Shown here one piece after another: positions 7,575-16,333 of a DNA stretch of 64,000 nt. This DNA is from Flavobacterium gillisiae. Its GTDB lineage: Bacteria > Bacteroidota > Bacteroidia > Flavobacteriales > Flavobacteriaceae. The stretch is from assembly GCF_900107635.1 (NCBI RefSeq), contig NZ_FNRD01000001.1, positions 620,001 through 684,000 of the forward strand. Direction: 5' to 3'. The position numbers and the translations under genes are program-made. The notes under the pieces were generated by a model that did not search any database, was not told the origin of the DNA, and worked only from the letters and a program-made list of their open reading frames with translations. The first letter of the stretch is position 1, and the number at the start of each line of letters is the position of its first letter.

Positions 7575-8291
7575 TTATGGGTTTGTTGACCAAATCCCTG
7601 CGTCTTTAATAAATACGCGTCGGTTTAATTTTAACTGAGCGATGATTAATTCAGCTACATCTTCAGCTTGCATCACGTTTTCAGGGTTACCGTCAGTTAG
7701 TTTTAAGTCTTTGGCCATTTCAGTAGCCACTGTGCTTGGCGTTAAGGCAGTAACACGAATGTTGTGTTTGCGAACTTCTTGCATCAAGGATTCAGTTAGT
7801 CCTAAAACAGCAAATTTAGAAGCACTGTACGCGCTGGTTAATGCATTTCCTTTCAACCCTGCAGTCGACGAAATGTTTATAATATCTCCAGTTTGTCTTT
7901 CGATCATATTAGGCAAAACCGCGCGAGTTATATAATATGTTCCCATTAAGTTCACCTGAATGATACGTTCCCATGCTTTAGGTTCTAATTCTAAAAATTT
8001 ACCAAAAGCTGCAATTCCTGCATTATTGATTAATATGTCAATCGTTTTAAATTTGTCTAATGCCTGTGCCACTGCTGTATCTACTGAACAAATATCAGAA
8101 ACATCAGCAGTAAGTGTCAATGATTTTACGCCTAAGTTATTTACTGCCGCTGCTACCTCGTCTAAATCAGATTGGGTGCGAGACATTAAAATTACATTTA
8201 CGCCTTCTTTTGCTAATGCAATAGCGATTGCTTTACCTATTCCTTTTCCGGCTCCTGTAATTAGCGCATTTTTATTTTTTAAGTCAGTCAT
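7575..8291 (-). CDS. SDR-family oxidoreductase, FabG-like
   Basis: A classical short-chain dehydrogenase of 238 residues. The Rossmann glycine motif is [10 protein letters not shown], the stabilising NNAG is present, and the catalytic Ser and YxxxK lie in SSTAG and YSASK. Members reduce 3-oxoacyl-ACP or other ketones with NAD(P)H; the Arg after the second strand (SRTQSD) favours NADPH. The frame can be extended to a TTG three codons upstream, but ATG ([13 protein letters not shown]) is the better start. A candidate -7 box TAACTTTG on the minus strand (8319-8326) lies 28 bases before it. It is monocistronic, so true fatty-acid FabG is not implied by context. Confidence 0.85.
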   Translation of the reverse strand: MTDLKNKNALITGAGKGIGKAIAIALAKEGVNVILMSRTQSDLDEVAAAVNNLGVKSLTLTADVSDICSVDTAVAQALDKFKTIDILINNAGIAAFGKFLELEPKAWERIIQVNLMGTYYITRAVLPNMIERQTGDIINISSTAGLKGNALTSAYSASKFAVLGLTESLMQEVRKHNIRVTALTPSTVATEMAKDLKLTDGNPENVMQAEDVAELIIAQLKLNRRVFIKDAGIWSTNP

Positions 8292-8476
8292 TATGTTCAA
8301 ATTTTAGTTTGTTATCAGCAAAGTTAAGCCATTCTAATTTTCTAATGGCAGAACAGTAAGTGAATAAAAAGTTAATTCCCACAAGTCGTAAATATTTAAA
8401 TTTGATAAATTATTCAAATAATTATGTAACACTTTAGTTCCTGAAATAGGTCAATTTTGTAGTATAAATAATAACT

Positions 8477-9340
8477 ATGAAAAAAATAGCCCTTCTTTTT
8501 AATATAAGTATCCTGATTCTTTTTGCTTCATGCAAGCAACAAGCTGATGTTGAAAGTGTAGAAAGCGATCCAGTCATTAAGCGACAAGAACCGAAAAGTG
8601 TTTCTTTTCATTTCGAAAACACAAAACAATGGTTGGCTGCAAATGGCGCCGATAATAAAGCGCTTCGCATTGCATACGCTGTAAATCGAACCGATGCTGC
8701 AAATTTGAAGCAAATGGATTCTATTTTAATTCCGGGGGATATGAGCGGCGATATTGAATTCTATCTTCCTTTTCCAATGACTGTCTCGTATTTGAAAGAC
8801 ATAAAAAAAGTCATCTTTTTTTCGTATCCTACACAAACATTTGCTGCTTATGAAAAAGGGCAATTGATTTATACGGGACCTACTAATATGGGAAGTAAAA
8901 ATCATGTAACACCAACTGGTCTCTTTTTTACGAATTGGAAAGCTGAGGAAACTACAAGCACATTTGATGATGAGTGGGATTTACGTTGGAATTTTAACGT
9001 AGAAAATAAATTAGGTGTTGGATGGCATCAATATAGTTTACCGGGTTACCCAGCTTCTCATTCTTGTTTGAGACTTCAGGAGACAGATGCTAAGTATTTA
9101 TACGACTGGGCTGATGAATGGCAATTAGCCGATTCAGAAACAGTTAAAGTAAAAGGGACTCCTGTGATCGTTTTTGGTAGTTATGATTTTGCTGCGCCTA
9201 GACCATGGCTGCAATTAGCTACTGACCCAAAAGCATTAGCTATTTCAGAAAATCAAATTGAGGAAGAAACAATGCCTTTCTTGAGTGATATTCTAAAAGA
9301 ACAAAAGAATAGAGATGCAGTTCAGTCTGCGAAGAAATAG
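8477..9340 (+). CDS. L,D-transpeptidase (YkuD domain) lipoprotein
   Basis: A 287-residue envelope enzyme with a signal peptide and lipobox (LFASC, Cys19). The YkuD catalytic domain spans about residues 110-215; the active-site segment is PASHSCLRL with nucleophile Cys197, and His184 lies ahead in GVGWHQYSL. Such enzymes make 3-3 crosslinks in peptidoglycan or attach proteins to it. A near-consensus -7 element (CAATTTTG) lies about 25 bases before the ATG. It converges with the next gene, leaving 15 bases between stops and no obvious separate terminator. The family assignment is firm; the exact crosslinking role is not known. Confidence 0.88.
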   Translation: MKKIALLFNISILILFASCKQQADVESVESDPVIKRQEPKSVSFHFENTKQWLAANGADNKALRIAYAVNRTDAANLKQMDSILIPGDMSGDIEFYLPFPMTVSYLKDIKKVIFFSYPTQTFAAYEKGQLIYTGPTNMGSKNHVTPTGLFFTNWKAEETTSTFDDEWDLRWNFNVENKLGVGWHQYSLPGYPASHSCLRLQETDAKYLYDWADEWQLADSETVKVKGTPVIVFGSYDFAAPRPWLQLATDPKALAISENQIEEETMPFLSDILKEQKNRDAVQSAKK

Positions 9341-9355
9341 AAACAGTTTTCTTTT

Positions 9356-10192
9356 TTACTTGAGGTCCATACTTAATTTGTAAATAGTACTCTCTAAGGC
9401 ATCCGTGTCTTTATCCTCACAAAGTAGAAATTGGATTTGGTTCTCAGTTTTCGAAAATAAGGTTAGCCCTTCAAATTTATTTGTGGGGCTAATTTTTTGT
9501 GTAAAATCTATTTTCATAGTCTCGATGTCAATGCGACCAATACTACTTCCTAAGATTTCTCCATCGTCATACGTAGAGGAGGTGTTTTCGGCTGTGGCCA
9601 AGAAATATATTTTATCGCCAACAAGAATTGCATCTGTAAAGCTGCTGCGAATGCCCTTTATTTTGGGTAGCTTGTAATCGTTAGAAATTAGGCTGAATTC
9701 TTCGTTTAATTTTTTGGCATGCATTGTATAAATTACATTCTTGTTGGTGCTGATATTTCCGCGATTAAAGAAATACCAATTTTCGCCATCATATATTGCG
9801 CCTTCTAAATTAAAATCTTCTGATTTGATGTTTCCAAAACTTTGCATGACTGCATATAAATCAACCAGATTATTTGTCGTTGATTTTTTTCTTGTTTTTA
9901 AATCGAATTCGATCATCGCATTTCTTTTGACCGTCGATCCTGAACCAAAAATATAAAGCGTGTCTTGAAAATGTGTGATGGATTCAAAGTCGGGTTTGTC
10001 CTTTTTTGGAATGTTCTCAGACGGATTTTGCAAGAGTGGGTATTTATTCAGGCTGGCATCGGTGATGTTGTATTCGTATAAAAAGCCACTGTTGTCTCCT
10101 ATTAAGTAGAGGGAATTGTTTTGGAAGAAAAGCCCTGAAGCGGAACCGATACCGATAATCGTTGTGAATAATTCTAATGTAAATTTTTTCAT
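9356..10192 (-). CDS. Beta-propeller-like hypothetical protein
   Basis: A 278-residue protein made of repeating short beta-strand units such as NNSLYLIGDNSGFLYEYN, QDTLYIFGSGS and GDKIYFLATAENTSS, typical of propeller blades. It contains LEGAIYDGENWYFFNRGN and a second FEGLTLF segment, which resembles the DUF6929 family as I remember it; this is not verified. The N-terminus (MKKFTLELFTTIIGIGSASG) is only weakly like a signal peptide. No catalytic motif is visible. It is divergent from ppk2, with an RNA-like element in the spacer. Confidence 0.55.
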   Translation of the reverse strand: MKKFTLELFTTIIGIGSASGLFFQNNSLYLIGDNSGFLYEYNITDASLNKYPLLQNPSENIPKKDKPDFESITHFQDTLYIFGSGSTVKRNAMIEFDLKTRKKSTTNNLVDLYAVMQSFGNIKSEDFNLEGAIYDGENWYFFNRGNISTNKNVIYTMHAKKLNEEFSLISNDYKLPKIKGIRSSFTDAILVGDKIYFLATAENTSSTYDDGEILGSSIGRIDIETMKIDFTQKISPTNKFEGLTLFSKTENQIQFLLCEDKDTDALESTIYKLSMDLK

Positions 10193-10213
10193 AATTTGAT
10201 GTTGAAAACGTAA

Positions 10214-10308
10214 AGCCCTAGCCCAGATAGCAGCGAAAATCCTATTGTGCTAGTCCTGAAGCTTCGGGGCGGCACAATAGATTGTAGCGAATAGCTGGAA
10301 AAAGCTCC
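10214..10308 (+). ncRNA. Structured repeat element, copy 1 (possibly Flavo-1-type RNA)
   Basis: A 95-base segment that begins AGCCC and ends AGCTCC. Pairings seen: AGC with GCT at the ends, CCAG (10223-10226) with CTGG (10295-10298), AATC with GATT, and a 9-bp stem CTATTGTGC/GCACAATAG (10242-10250 with 10272-10280) capped by CCTGA/TCGGG. A second copy on the minus strand at 63695-63772 keeps the flanks but has a different complementary stem, which argues for a conserved RNA structure. Elements of this look recur between genes in Flavobacterium, and I suspect the Flavo-1 RNA motif; that identification is unverified. Confidence 0.55.
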
Positions 10309-10341
10309 AAAAAATCATCAAGAATACTCCTGATTATTTGT

Positions 10342-10349
10342 TATATTTG
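10342..10349 (+). promoter_or_regulatory. Candidate -7 element (TATATTTG) for ppk2
   Basis: Exact match to TAnnTTTG, 26 bases before the ppk2 ATG and downstream of the RNA-like element, so that element would not be in the ppk2 leader. No clear -33 TTG at normal spacing. Confidence 0.45.
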
Positions 10350-10374
10350 AGAAAGTAAAGATAAAAAAATCCCT

Positions 10375-11253
10375 ATGAAATCGATTAATCCCGAAGATTT
10401 TAAAGTAGTTAACAAGATAGAATTGTCAAAACTTCCTACTAATTTAGATATTGGTGCCAGCGATGATACAAAAGAAGATAAATTAGATGATGTTCGCGAA
10501 AAGTTGAGTGACTTGCAGGACACGATGTATGCCCACAATCGATATGGAGTTTTGATTTGTTTGCAGGGGATGGATACTTCTGGTAAAGACAGCTTGATTC
10601 GGGAAGTTTTTAAGGAATTTAACTCACGCGGAGTTGTTGTACATAGTTTTAAGACACCTAATTCTACCGAACTCGAGCATGATTATTTATGGCGTCATTA
10701 TTTGGCGTTACCAGAAAAAGGAAAATTTGCAGTTTTTAACAGAACGCATTATGAGAATGTATTAGTTACTCGGGTACATCCTGAATATATTCTAAATGAA
10801 AATATACCGGGGATTGAAGAGGTTTCGTCGATTACACCTGTTTTTTGGGAAAACAGAATGGAACAGATCAGGAATTTCGAGAAACACATTACTCAAAACG
10901 GAACCATCGTATTGAAATTCTTTTTACATATGAGTAAAGAGGAGCAGAGACAACGGTTATTGCGACGATTAGAAGAGAAAAAACACAATTGGAAATTCTC
11001 AGTAGGAGATTTAAAAGAAAGAGAACGTTGGGATGATTATATGCATTATTACGAAGAGGCGATAAACAATACTTCTTCAGCGTATGCACCTTGGTATGTG
11101 GTTCCTGCCGATGATAAAGATATGTGTCGTTATATTATAGGTAAAATCATTTGGGAAGAAATGCAAAAACATACGGACATTCAAATGCCTGAAATGGATG
11201 AGAAAATTCAGGGCAATATCGAATTGTACAAGGAGATGCTGGCAAAAGAATAA
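10375..11253 (+). CDS. ppk2: Polyphosphate kinase 2 family protein (polyphosphate:nucleotide phosphotransferase)
   Basis: A 292-residue one-domain PPK2. These enzymes use polyphosphate to phosphorylate nucleoside mono- or diphosphates. Walker A is GMDTSGKDS, Walker B lies in KFAVFNRTHYENVLVTRVHP, and the lid region carries the arginines (EEQRQRLLRRLEEKKHNWKFS). FAVFNRTHYENVLV is characteristic of the family. The length fits the short single-domain classes, but class I versus III (NDP or NMP preference) cannot be decided by eye. It is monocistronic, ending in a strong bidirectional terminator. Confidence 0.92.
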   Translation: MKSINPEDFKVVNKIELSKLPTNLDIGASDDTKEDKLDDVREKLSDLQDTMYAHNRYGVLICLQGMDTSGKDSLIREVFKEFNSRGVVVHSFKTPNSTELEHDYLWRHYLALPEKGKFAVFNRTHYENVLVTRVHPEYILNENIPGIEEVSSITPVFWENRMEQIRNFEKHITQNGTIVLKFFLHMSKEEQRQRLLRRLEEKKHNWKFSVGDLKERERWDDYMHYYEEAINNTSSAYAPWYVVPADDKDMCRYIIGKIIWEEMQKHTDIQMPEMDEKIQGNIELYKEMLAKE

Positions 11254-11286
11254 AAAAAATGCTCTGAAATTCAGAGCATTTTTTTT
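11252..11286. terminator. Bidirectional terminator, GCTCTGA hairpin
   Basis: Eight A's plus TGCTCTGA (11252-11267) pair perfectly with TCAGAGCA plus eight T's (11271-11286) around a 3-base loop. It begins inside the ppk2 stop codon and serves both ppk2 and the convergent barrel gene. The core resembles the terminator at 20834-20865. Confidence 0.88.
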
Positions 11287-11303
11287 ACTAATTCAAAATG
11301 GTA

Positions 11304-11873
11304 TTATAGTTGAAAACCATAAGCTAGACGTACACCAACTTGTCCAACACCTTTTCCTATAGTTCCATTATTGTTCATTTTTCTAAAATCAGAATAATGC
11401 TCGTAACGTAATGAAACGTCAATGTATTTTGTCGCATAACCAATACTTGGCGCTAAGATTAAAGAAGTTTGGTTGTAATCGTTAGTTACCGAAAATGCAG
11501 CACCAGCTTCTCCCATTACGTAAAATTCGTCATTCCAAATGAATGCTTTAAAACCTGCTTTAGCTGGAATGAATCCTAAATCTTTTCCAGTAGCTTCACC
11601 TGGAAATGCATCAGCTTCACTTACAAAAAGATTTGTAAATCCAGTAGTCAAAGTCAAAGAGTATCTTTTTGTTAAATCATATTGTAATCTCGCATCTGCG
11701 CCCAAGGCTAATTTATATGGATCCTGAGTAGCATATCCACCACTAACACCAAATCCTAATTTGAATCCTTGATCGTAATTTTTTACTGCTGTGTCTTGTG
11801 CAGATGTTGTATTTGATAAAAATGCTGAGATTGCTAATACAAGTAGTGTCTTAATTTTTGTTGTCGTTTTCAT
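11304..11873 (-). CDS. Small outer-membrane beta-barrel protein
   Basis: A 189-residue protein with a signal peptide (cleaved after NTTSAQ or nearby) and a mature part made of alternating amphipathic strands: FKLGFGVSGGYAT, ALGADARLQYDL, YSLTLTTGFTNLF, KAGFKAFIWNDEFYVMG, LILAPSIGYAT, IDVSLRYEHYSDF and GQVGVRLAYGFQL. The last residue preceding the stop is Leu after FQ, compatible with a C-terminal BAM signal. This fits an eight-stranded porin-like (OprF/OmpX-type) barrel. A candidate -7 box TACATTTG on the minus strand (11942-11949) gives a leader of roughly 60 bases. The function is unknown. Confidence 0.75.
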   Translation of the reverse strand: MKTTTKIKTLLVLAISAFLSNTTSAQDTAVKNYDQGFKLGFGVSGGYATQDPYKLALGADARLQYDLTKRYSLTLTTGFTNLFVSEADAFPGEATGKDLGFIPAKAGFKAFIWNDEFYVMGEAGAAFSVTNDYNQTSLILAPSIGYATKYIDVSLRYEHYSDFRKMNNNGTIGKGVGQVGVRLAYGFQL

Positions 11874-12078
11874 AAATCTGGGTTTTTATATTGATAATTT
11901 TAATGCCATCTGAATATCTATTGTTGTATTGATGACTGGGGCAAATGTATAGCGGCAGCTCTCTTGAAAAGTTATAGAATTATTTGATTTTCTTATATAA
12001 TTCGGGAGTAAGGGATAATATCTTAAAAAAAGGGAGCTTATTAATTGAATAATACAAGAACAATCAAAAGCTTCTAAT

Positions 12079-12086
12079 TATCTTTG
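12079..12086 (+). promoter_or_regulatory. Candidate -7 element (TATCTTTG) for the MATE gene
   Basis: Exact TAnnTTTG match 17 bases before the GTG start, implying a very short leader. No -33 TTG at standard spacing. Confidence 0.4.
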
Positions 12087-12103
12087 CTTCAAAAAATAGT
12101 ACA

Positions 12104-13486
12104 GTGAATTTTTCTAAATATACTCAAGAGTTTTCCTATAATTTAAGATTAGCTTATCCAATCATTTTAGGGATGCTTGGACATACAATTGTTGGAATTG
12201 TAGACAATATTATGGTGGGGAAGCTAGGGCCAACAGAATTGGCAGCGGTTTCTTTAGGTAATAGCTTTGTTTTTATAGCCATGTCAATAGGTATTGGTTT
12301 TTCTACGGCTATCACCCCATTGGCAGCAGAGTCTGACGGGAAGAATGATATTGAAGAAGGAAGAAGCGTATTTCATAACGGGTTGTTTTTATGCACGATT
12401 TTAGGTTTGACTTTATTTCTTATTATATTCTTTTTTAAGCCTTTGATCGCTTTCATGGGGCAACCGGATATTGTGGTGGAAATGGCAAAGCCGTATCTCG
12501 ATATCGTTGCTTTCTCGCTTGTTCCACTTATCGTTTTTCAGGCGTACAAGCAGTTTGCTGATGGGAAATCAGAAACTAAATATTCTATGTGGGCCACGAT
12601 CATAGGTAATGTCATTAATGTGGTCATCAATTATTTCTTGATTTACGGGATTTGGATTTTTCCTAAAATGGGAATTGTGGGAGCAGCTATAGGTACGATT
12701 GTTTCTCGTATTGTTATGTTGCTTTTTATGCATTACATCATGATTAGAAAACCAAAATTCCATCCTTATTTTGAGAATTTCAGTTTAAAAGAAATTAAGA
12801 AAAAAATGCTTAATAAGATTATCAACTTAGGCTTGCCTTCCTCTATGCAAATGTTTTTTGAGGTAGGTTTGTTTACAGGGGCAATTTGGCTTTCGGGAGT
12901 TTTAGGAACGACGAGTCAGGCTGCTAATCAGATTGCGTTGAGTTTAGCTTCTTTGACTTTTATGTTTGCCATGGGTTTGAGTGTGGCAGTAACGATTAGA
13001 GTGGGAAATCAGAAAGGACTGATGGATTATGTGAAATTGCAGCTTGTGGCGCGATCCATATTTTTATTGGCCATACTTCTAGAGACTGTGTTTGCTGTTA
13101 TTTTTGTGGTTTTTCACCAATATTTACCTCAAATGTTTGTGGATGTTAACGATATGAAGCACATAGTTGAGACTAAGGAAGTTGTTCTAATAGCCTCTCA
13201 ACTACTATTTGTGGCAGCATTTTTTCAAATTTCAGACGGAATTCAGGTTGTTGTTTTGGGAGCCCTAAGAGGCTTACAGGATGTGAAAATACCAATGTAT
13301 ATTACATTTGTAGCTTATTGGGTTGTTGGATTTCCAATTTCAATTTATTTGGGGTTATACACTGATTTGAAAGCTACTGGTATTTGGATAGGATTACTGG
13401 TAGGATTATCTTTTGCCGCTTTATTTTTGTATATTCGCTTCTCTCGATTGACGAAAAAGTTAATCTTAGAGAAATCTATAAAATAA
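12104..13486 (+). CDS. MATE-family multidrug/cation exporter
   Basis: A 460-residue integral membrane protein with 12 predicted transmembrane helices in two MatE halves. Diagnostic segments are YPIILGMLGHTIVGIVDNIM in helix 1, the equivalent in the second half (LGLPSSMQMFFEVGLFTGAI), and VVLGALRGLQDVKIPM. The family exports drugs or toxins by proton or sodium antiport. The start is GTG at 12104; a -7 element TATCTTTG at 12079-12086 puts transcription start only about 10 bases ahead. The next gene starts 74 bases later and may be co-transcribed. Substrate cannot be predicted. Confidence 0.9.
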   Translation: MNFSKYTQEFSYNLRLAYPIILGMLGHTIVGIVDNIMVGKLGPTELAAVSLGNSFVFIAMSIGIGFSTAITPLAAESDGKNDIEEGRSVFHNGLFLCTILGLTLFLIIFFFKPLIAFMGQPDIVVEMAKPYLDIVAFSLVPLIVFQAYKQFADGKSETKYSMWATIIGNVINVVINYFLIYGIWIFPKMGIVGAAIGTIVSRIVMLLFMHYIMIRKPKFHPYFENFSLKEIKKKMLNKIINLGLPSSMQMFFEVGLFTGAIWLSGVLGTTSQAANQIALSLASLTFMFAMGLSVAVTIRVGNQKGLMDYVKLQLVARSIFLLAILLETVFAVIFVVFHQYLPQMFVDVNDMKHIVETKEVVLIASQLLFVAAFFQISDGIQVVVLGALRGLQDVKIPMYITFVAYWVVGFPISIYLGLYTDLKATGIWIGLLVGLSFAALFLYIRFSRLTKKLILEKSIK

Positions 13487-13560
13487 TGTTATTCTAACAT
13501 TATAACTTCTAATTCGTTTATTGCTCTTATTTGACCAATAAACATTCTAAATTAAAATAC

Positions 13561-14469
13561 ATGATAATACTTATTATTCTAGGCATAATCTTAGTGGTTA
13601 TGAGCTTTACTTTGAAAACAGATCAAAATCCGCTGTCGAAATTTTCAAGTCTTTTTAAAATTATCGGGATTTTGCTAATTCTTGGAGGAATATTCTCGTC
13701 TGCATTTAAGCAAATTGATGCTGGTACAGTGGGGGTTAAATCCTTGTATGGTAATGTGGAATCAGGTATTCTTGAAAGTGGTCTGAATGTTATAAATCCA
13801 CTTTTGGATGTAACCATTTTTGATATCCAAACTCAAAACTATACTATGTCTGCCGCACAGTCTGAAGGAGCTCAAGAGGGTGATGATGCTATTCGAGTAT
13901 TATCAAATGACGGACTTGAGGTAGTGATTGATTTAACGGTATTGTACCGCGTATCGGCTGCAGATGCTCCAACAATTTTCAAAGAAATAGGGGTTAGCTA
14001 TATGGATAAAATTGTGCGACCGGTTACAAGAACTCGTATTCGTGATAACGCAGTTTACTATGATGCGGTGGCTTTATATTCTACGAAGAGAAATGAATTT
14101 CAAGATCGAATTTTTAAAAGTATTGAGACTGATTTTAAATCAAGAGGTTTAATTCTGGAGCAATTACTAATTAGAAATATTAATCTTCCTACTTCAGTAA
14201 AAGCATCTATTGAAAGTAAAATTAATGCGGAACAAGATGCTCAAAAAATGACTTTCGTGCTTCAGAAAGAAAAACAAGAAGCAGAACGCAAAAGAGTGGA
14301 AGCACAAGGTATTGCTGATTACCAAAGAATTATTTCTACGGGTTTAACGGGGAAACAATTGCAATATGAATCCATAAAAGCACAAAAAGAACTAGCTGCA
14401 TCACCAAACACAAAAATTATTTTTATGGATGGTAAAGGAAGTTCTTCAATCATTCTTTCTGATAAATAG
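13561..14469 (+). CDS. SPFH/prohibitin-family membrane protein
   Basis: A 302-residue protein if started at the ATG at 13561; a TTG ten codons upstream would add a polar stretch before the membrane segment and is less likely. Two N-terminal hydrophobic helices (MIILIILGIILVVMSF, then IIGILLILGGIFSSAF) anchor it. The SPFH/Band 7 domain covers about residues 55-235 (DAGTVGVKSLYGNVESGIL; VVIDLTVLYRVS), followed by a charged coiled coil (KEKQEAERKRVEAQGIADYQ) characteristic of prohibitins. These form large rings on membranes that scaffold proteases such as FtsH. It stands alone with respect to obvious partners. Confidence 0.88.
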   Translation: MIILIILGIILVVMSFTLKTDQNPLSKFSSLFKIIGILLILGGIFSSAFKQIDAGTVGVKSLYGNVESGILESGLNVINPLLDVTIFDIQTQNYTMSAAQSEGAQEGDDAIRVLSNDGLEVVIDLTVLYRVSAADAPTIFKEIGVSYMDKIVRPVTRTRIRDNAVYYDAVALYSTKRNEFQDRIFKSIETDFKSRGLILEQLLIRNINLPTSVKASIESKINAEQDAQKMTFVLQKEKQEAERKRVEAQGIADYQRIISTGLTGKQLQYESIKAQKELAASPNTKIIFMDGKGSSSIILSDK

Positions 14470-14471
14470 AT

Positions 14472-14509
14472 TATATTTGTTGCAACGATTATTGATTTAA
14501 TCGTTGCAA
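14472..14509 (+). promoter_or_regulatory. -7 element directly followed by a 12-bp-arm palindrome
   Basis: TATATTTG (14472-14479) matches the -7 consensus and is directly followed by TTGCAACGATTA (14480-14491), loop TTGATT, and its exact complement (14498-14509). No T tract follows, so a terminator is less likely than an operator or a 5' RNA hairpin for the small gene at 14543. Confidence 0.45.
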
Positions 14510-14542
14510 TGAATTTAGCAATTAATGATTTAACATTTATAA

Positions 14543-14773
14543 ATGGAATTACCAAAATTTTTACTAGGCGATAACACTGATTTTCAAGAAGATATTTTTA
14601 TCATTCACTTAGATTATCCAAGATTCATCATCAATCTTAAAGATGATGAGGTAGAATTTATTGAAGAAGCCGAAGATCTTGATGAAGGCGAATTAAATGC
14701 CGAAATGGAAGGACTTATAGTTTTGGCTAACGAGTTTTATGACAGAGAAATGGAACGTTACGAGAAAGAGTAG
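14543..14773 (+). CDS. Small acidic hypothetical protein
   Basis: A 76-residue soluble, strongly acidic protein (many Asp and Glu, for example KDDEVEFIEEAEDLDEGELN). I do not recognise the family. The first half looks like beta strands (IFIIHLDYPRFIINL), the second like one helix ending in EFYDREMERYEKE. It has its own candidate promoter and palindrome upstream and is followed after 60 bases by a small membrane protein gene. Codon usage and composition fit the surroundings, so it is probably real. Confidence 0.6.
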   Translation: MELPKFLLGDNTDFQEDIFIIHLDYPRFIINLKDDEVEFIEEAEDLDEGELNAEMEGLIVLANEFYDREMERYEKE

Positions 14774-14833
14774 TTTTCCTTTTAGATTCAACCTGTTTTA
14801 TAAAAATAATTGATAATTAAAACTATAATTAGT

Positions 14834-15052
14834 ATGAAATCAGATAGCAGGAAATACGCATTAATTGTTGTATTAGGTCTTTATATCGCGGTAGTAGGAA
14901 TCAATAGATTTCATTTTCTACCATTAGAAAACCACATACATTCCTATAGCTATTCTTTGGGTAATAATGTAGGTTTGATTTTTAGAGTGCTTTTAGGTTT
15001 AGCGCTTATTACGAAAGGGATGCTTTTTTTTAATAAGAACATAAGTAAATAA
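14834..15052 (+). CDS. Small membrane protein
   Basis: A 72-residue protein from the ATG at 14834; a TTG eight codons upstream is possible but adds only a short stretch. Two hydrophobic helices are visible, residues about 7-22 (YALIVVLGLYIAVVGI) and 45-64 (GLIFRVLLGLALITKGMLFF), with a His-rich turn between them (FHFLPLENHIHSYSYS). No family recognised. It converges on meaB with 8 bases between the stops. Confidence 0.55.
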   Translation: MKSDSRKYALIVVLGLYIAVVGINRFHFLPLENHIHSYSYSLGNNVGLIFRVLLGLALITKGMLFFNKNISK

Positions 15053-15060
15053 TTAAATAT

Positions 15061-16146
15061 TTATTTAAAATATTTTTCTAACAATATTTGAGCGGCTGCA
15101 AAAGGTGAAATTTCACCATTTTGCACCGCTTTTTTATTTGAATCTAATAATTTTTGAATGTCAGAATTATTATAAAAACTAAGTTTCAGTTGTTCGTTGA
15201 TAGTTTCGAGCATCCAATATTCATTTTGTTCCGAACGTTTTACATTAAAGTAATCATTGCCTTTTGTGAGTTCGACAAATTGTACAATCGTTTCCCAAAC
15301 GTCTGGAATTCCATCTTGGGTAATCGCACTACAGGTGGCAGTTGTGGGAATCCAACCTGATCTTTTTGCAGGAAATAAATGTAGCGCCCTATTGAATTCC
15401 GTTTTTGCGAGTTTTGCTTTTCGAATATTATCTCCGTCCGCTTTATTGATAACAATTGCGTCTGCCATTTCCATAATACCTCGTTTGATACCTTGTAACT
15501 CATCACCAGCACCAGCAATTTTCAATAACAAAAAGAAATCTACCATACTATGAACCGCTGTTTCACTTTGACCAACGCCTACTGTTTCGATGATGATAGT
15601 GTCGAATCCGCAAGCTTCGCAAAGTGTAATTGTCTCCCGTGTTTTTCTGGCTACACCACCTAAGGTATCTCCTGAAGCAGAAGGGCGTATGTAAGCGTTT
15701 TTGTCTTTGACCAATTCTTCCATGCGGGTTTTATCACCCAAAATACTTCCGTGCGAAATGGTACTGCTTGGATCGACGGCCAGAACAGCGACTTTTTTCC
15801 CTAATCCAGTTAAATGTTTACCAAATGCTTCAATGAAGGTGCTTTTTCCAACGCCTGGAACACCGGTTATACCTATTCGAACGGATTTATTGGCATGAGG
15901 TAAGCACGCATTAATAACTTCATTAGCTTTGACCAAATGATCTGGATTCGTACTTTCTACCAAAGTAATAGCGCGGCTTAGAGCTGTTATATTGCCCGAT
16001 AAAATCCCGGTAACTAGTTCATCCGATGATGGCTGTACTTTTCTATATTTTTGAATGTTTTTTACAACAGACGGACTAAATATTTCTGGCTGTGGAATTC
16101 CAGCTTTCTCGTTAAGGGCAGTATGTTTTATTTTGTTGTTTTCCAA
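15061..16146 (-). CDS. meaB: Methylmalonyl-CoA mutase-associated GTPase MeaB
   Basis: A 361-residue G3E-type GTPase that chaperones the B12 cofactor of methylmalonyl-CoA mutase. The P-loop is GVPGVGKST near residue 95, the switch region contains IIIETVGVGQSE, and the base-specificity motif is NKAD. The ArgK/MeaB signature LSRAITLVEST precedes the P-loop. The start must be TTG at 16146: an in-frame stop lies two codons upstream and no ATG occurs before the conserved region. The mutase subunits are not in this window. Confidence 0.92.
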   Translation of the reverse strand: MENNKIKHTALNEKAGIPQPEIFSPSVVKNIQKYRKVQPSSDELVTGILSGNITALSRAITLVESTNPDHLVKANEVINACLPHANKSVRIGITGVPGVGKSTFIEAFGKHLTGLGKKVAVLAVDPSSTISHGSILGDKTRMEELVKDKNAYIRPSASGDTLGGVARKTRETITLCEACGFDTIIIETVGVGQSETAVHSMVDFFLLLKIAGAGDELQGIKRGIMEMADAIVINKADGDNIRKAKLAKTEFNRALHLFPAKRSGWIPTTATCSAITQDGIPDVWETIVQFVELTKGNDYFNVKRSEQNEYWMLETINEQLKLSFYNNSDIQKLLDSNKKAVQNGEISPFAAAQILLEKYFK

Positions 16147-16277
16147 AGCTTAAATTCATTTTAGTAAAATTAACACTTAAACATGAATTATTAGAATTTA
16201 ATCCGCTTTTTAAGTAGAATAGTTTAGCTTATCCCATTGAAATTGAATTATTGAAAAATAGTTAAATACAATTCCAA

Positions 16278-16285
16278 TAATTTTG
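16278..16285 (+). promoter_or_regulatory. Candidate -7 element (TAATTTTG) for the AEC transporter gene
   Basis: Exact TAnnTTTG match 48 bases before the ATG at 16334. A TTG at 16251-16253 lies 24 bases upstream, one base outside the usual spacing. Confidence 0.4.
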
Positions 16286-16333
16286 ATTTATACCAAGTGA
16301 TAGTGCTAAATTAGCTGATATAATTTTTAGACA

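Noticed and set aside
7960..8307. 115-codon plus-strand open frame opposite the SDR gene
   Set aside because: Shadow frame; the SDR motifs on the minus strand account fully for the region.
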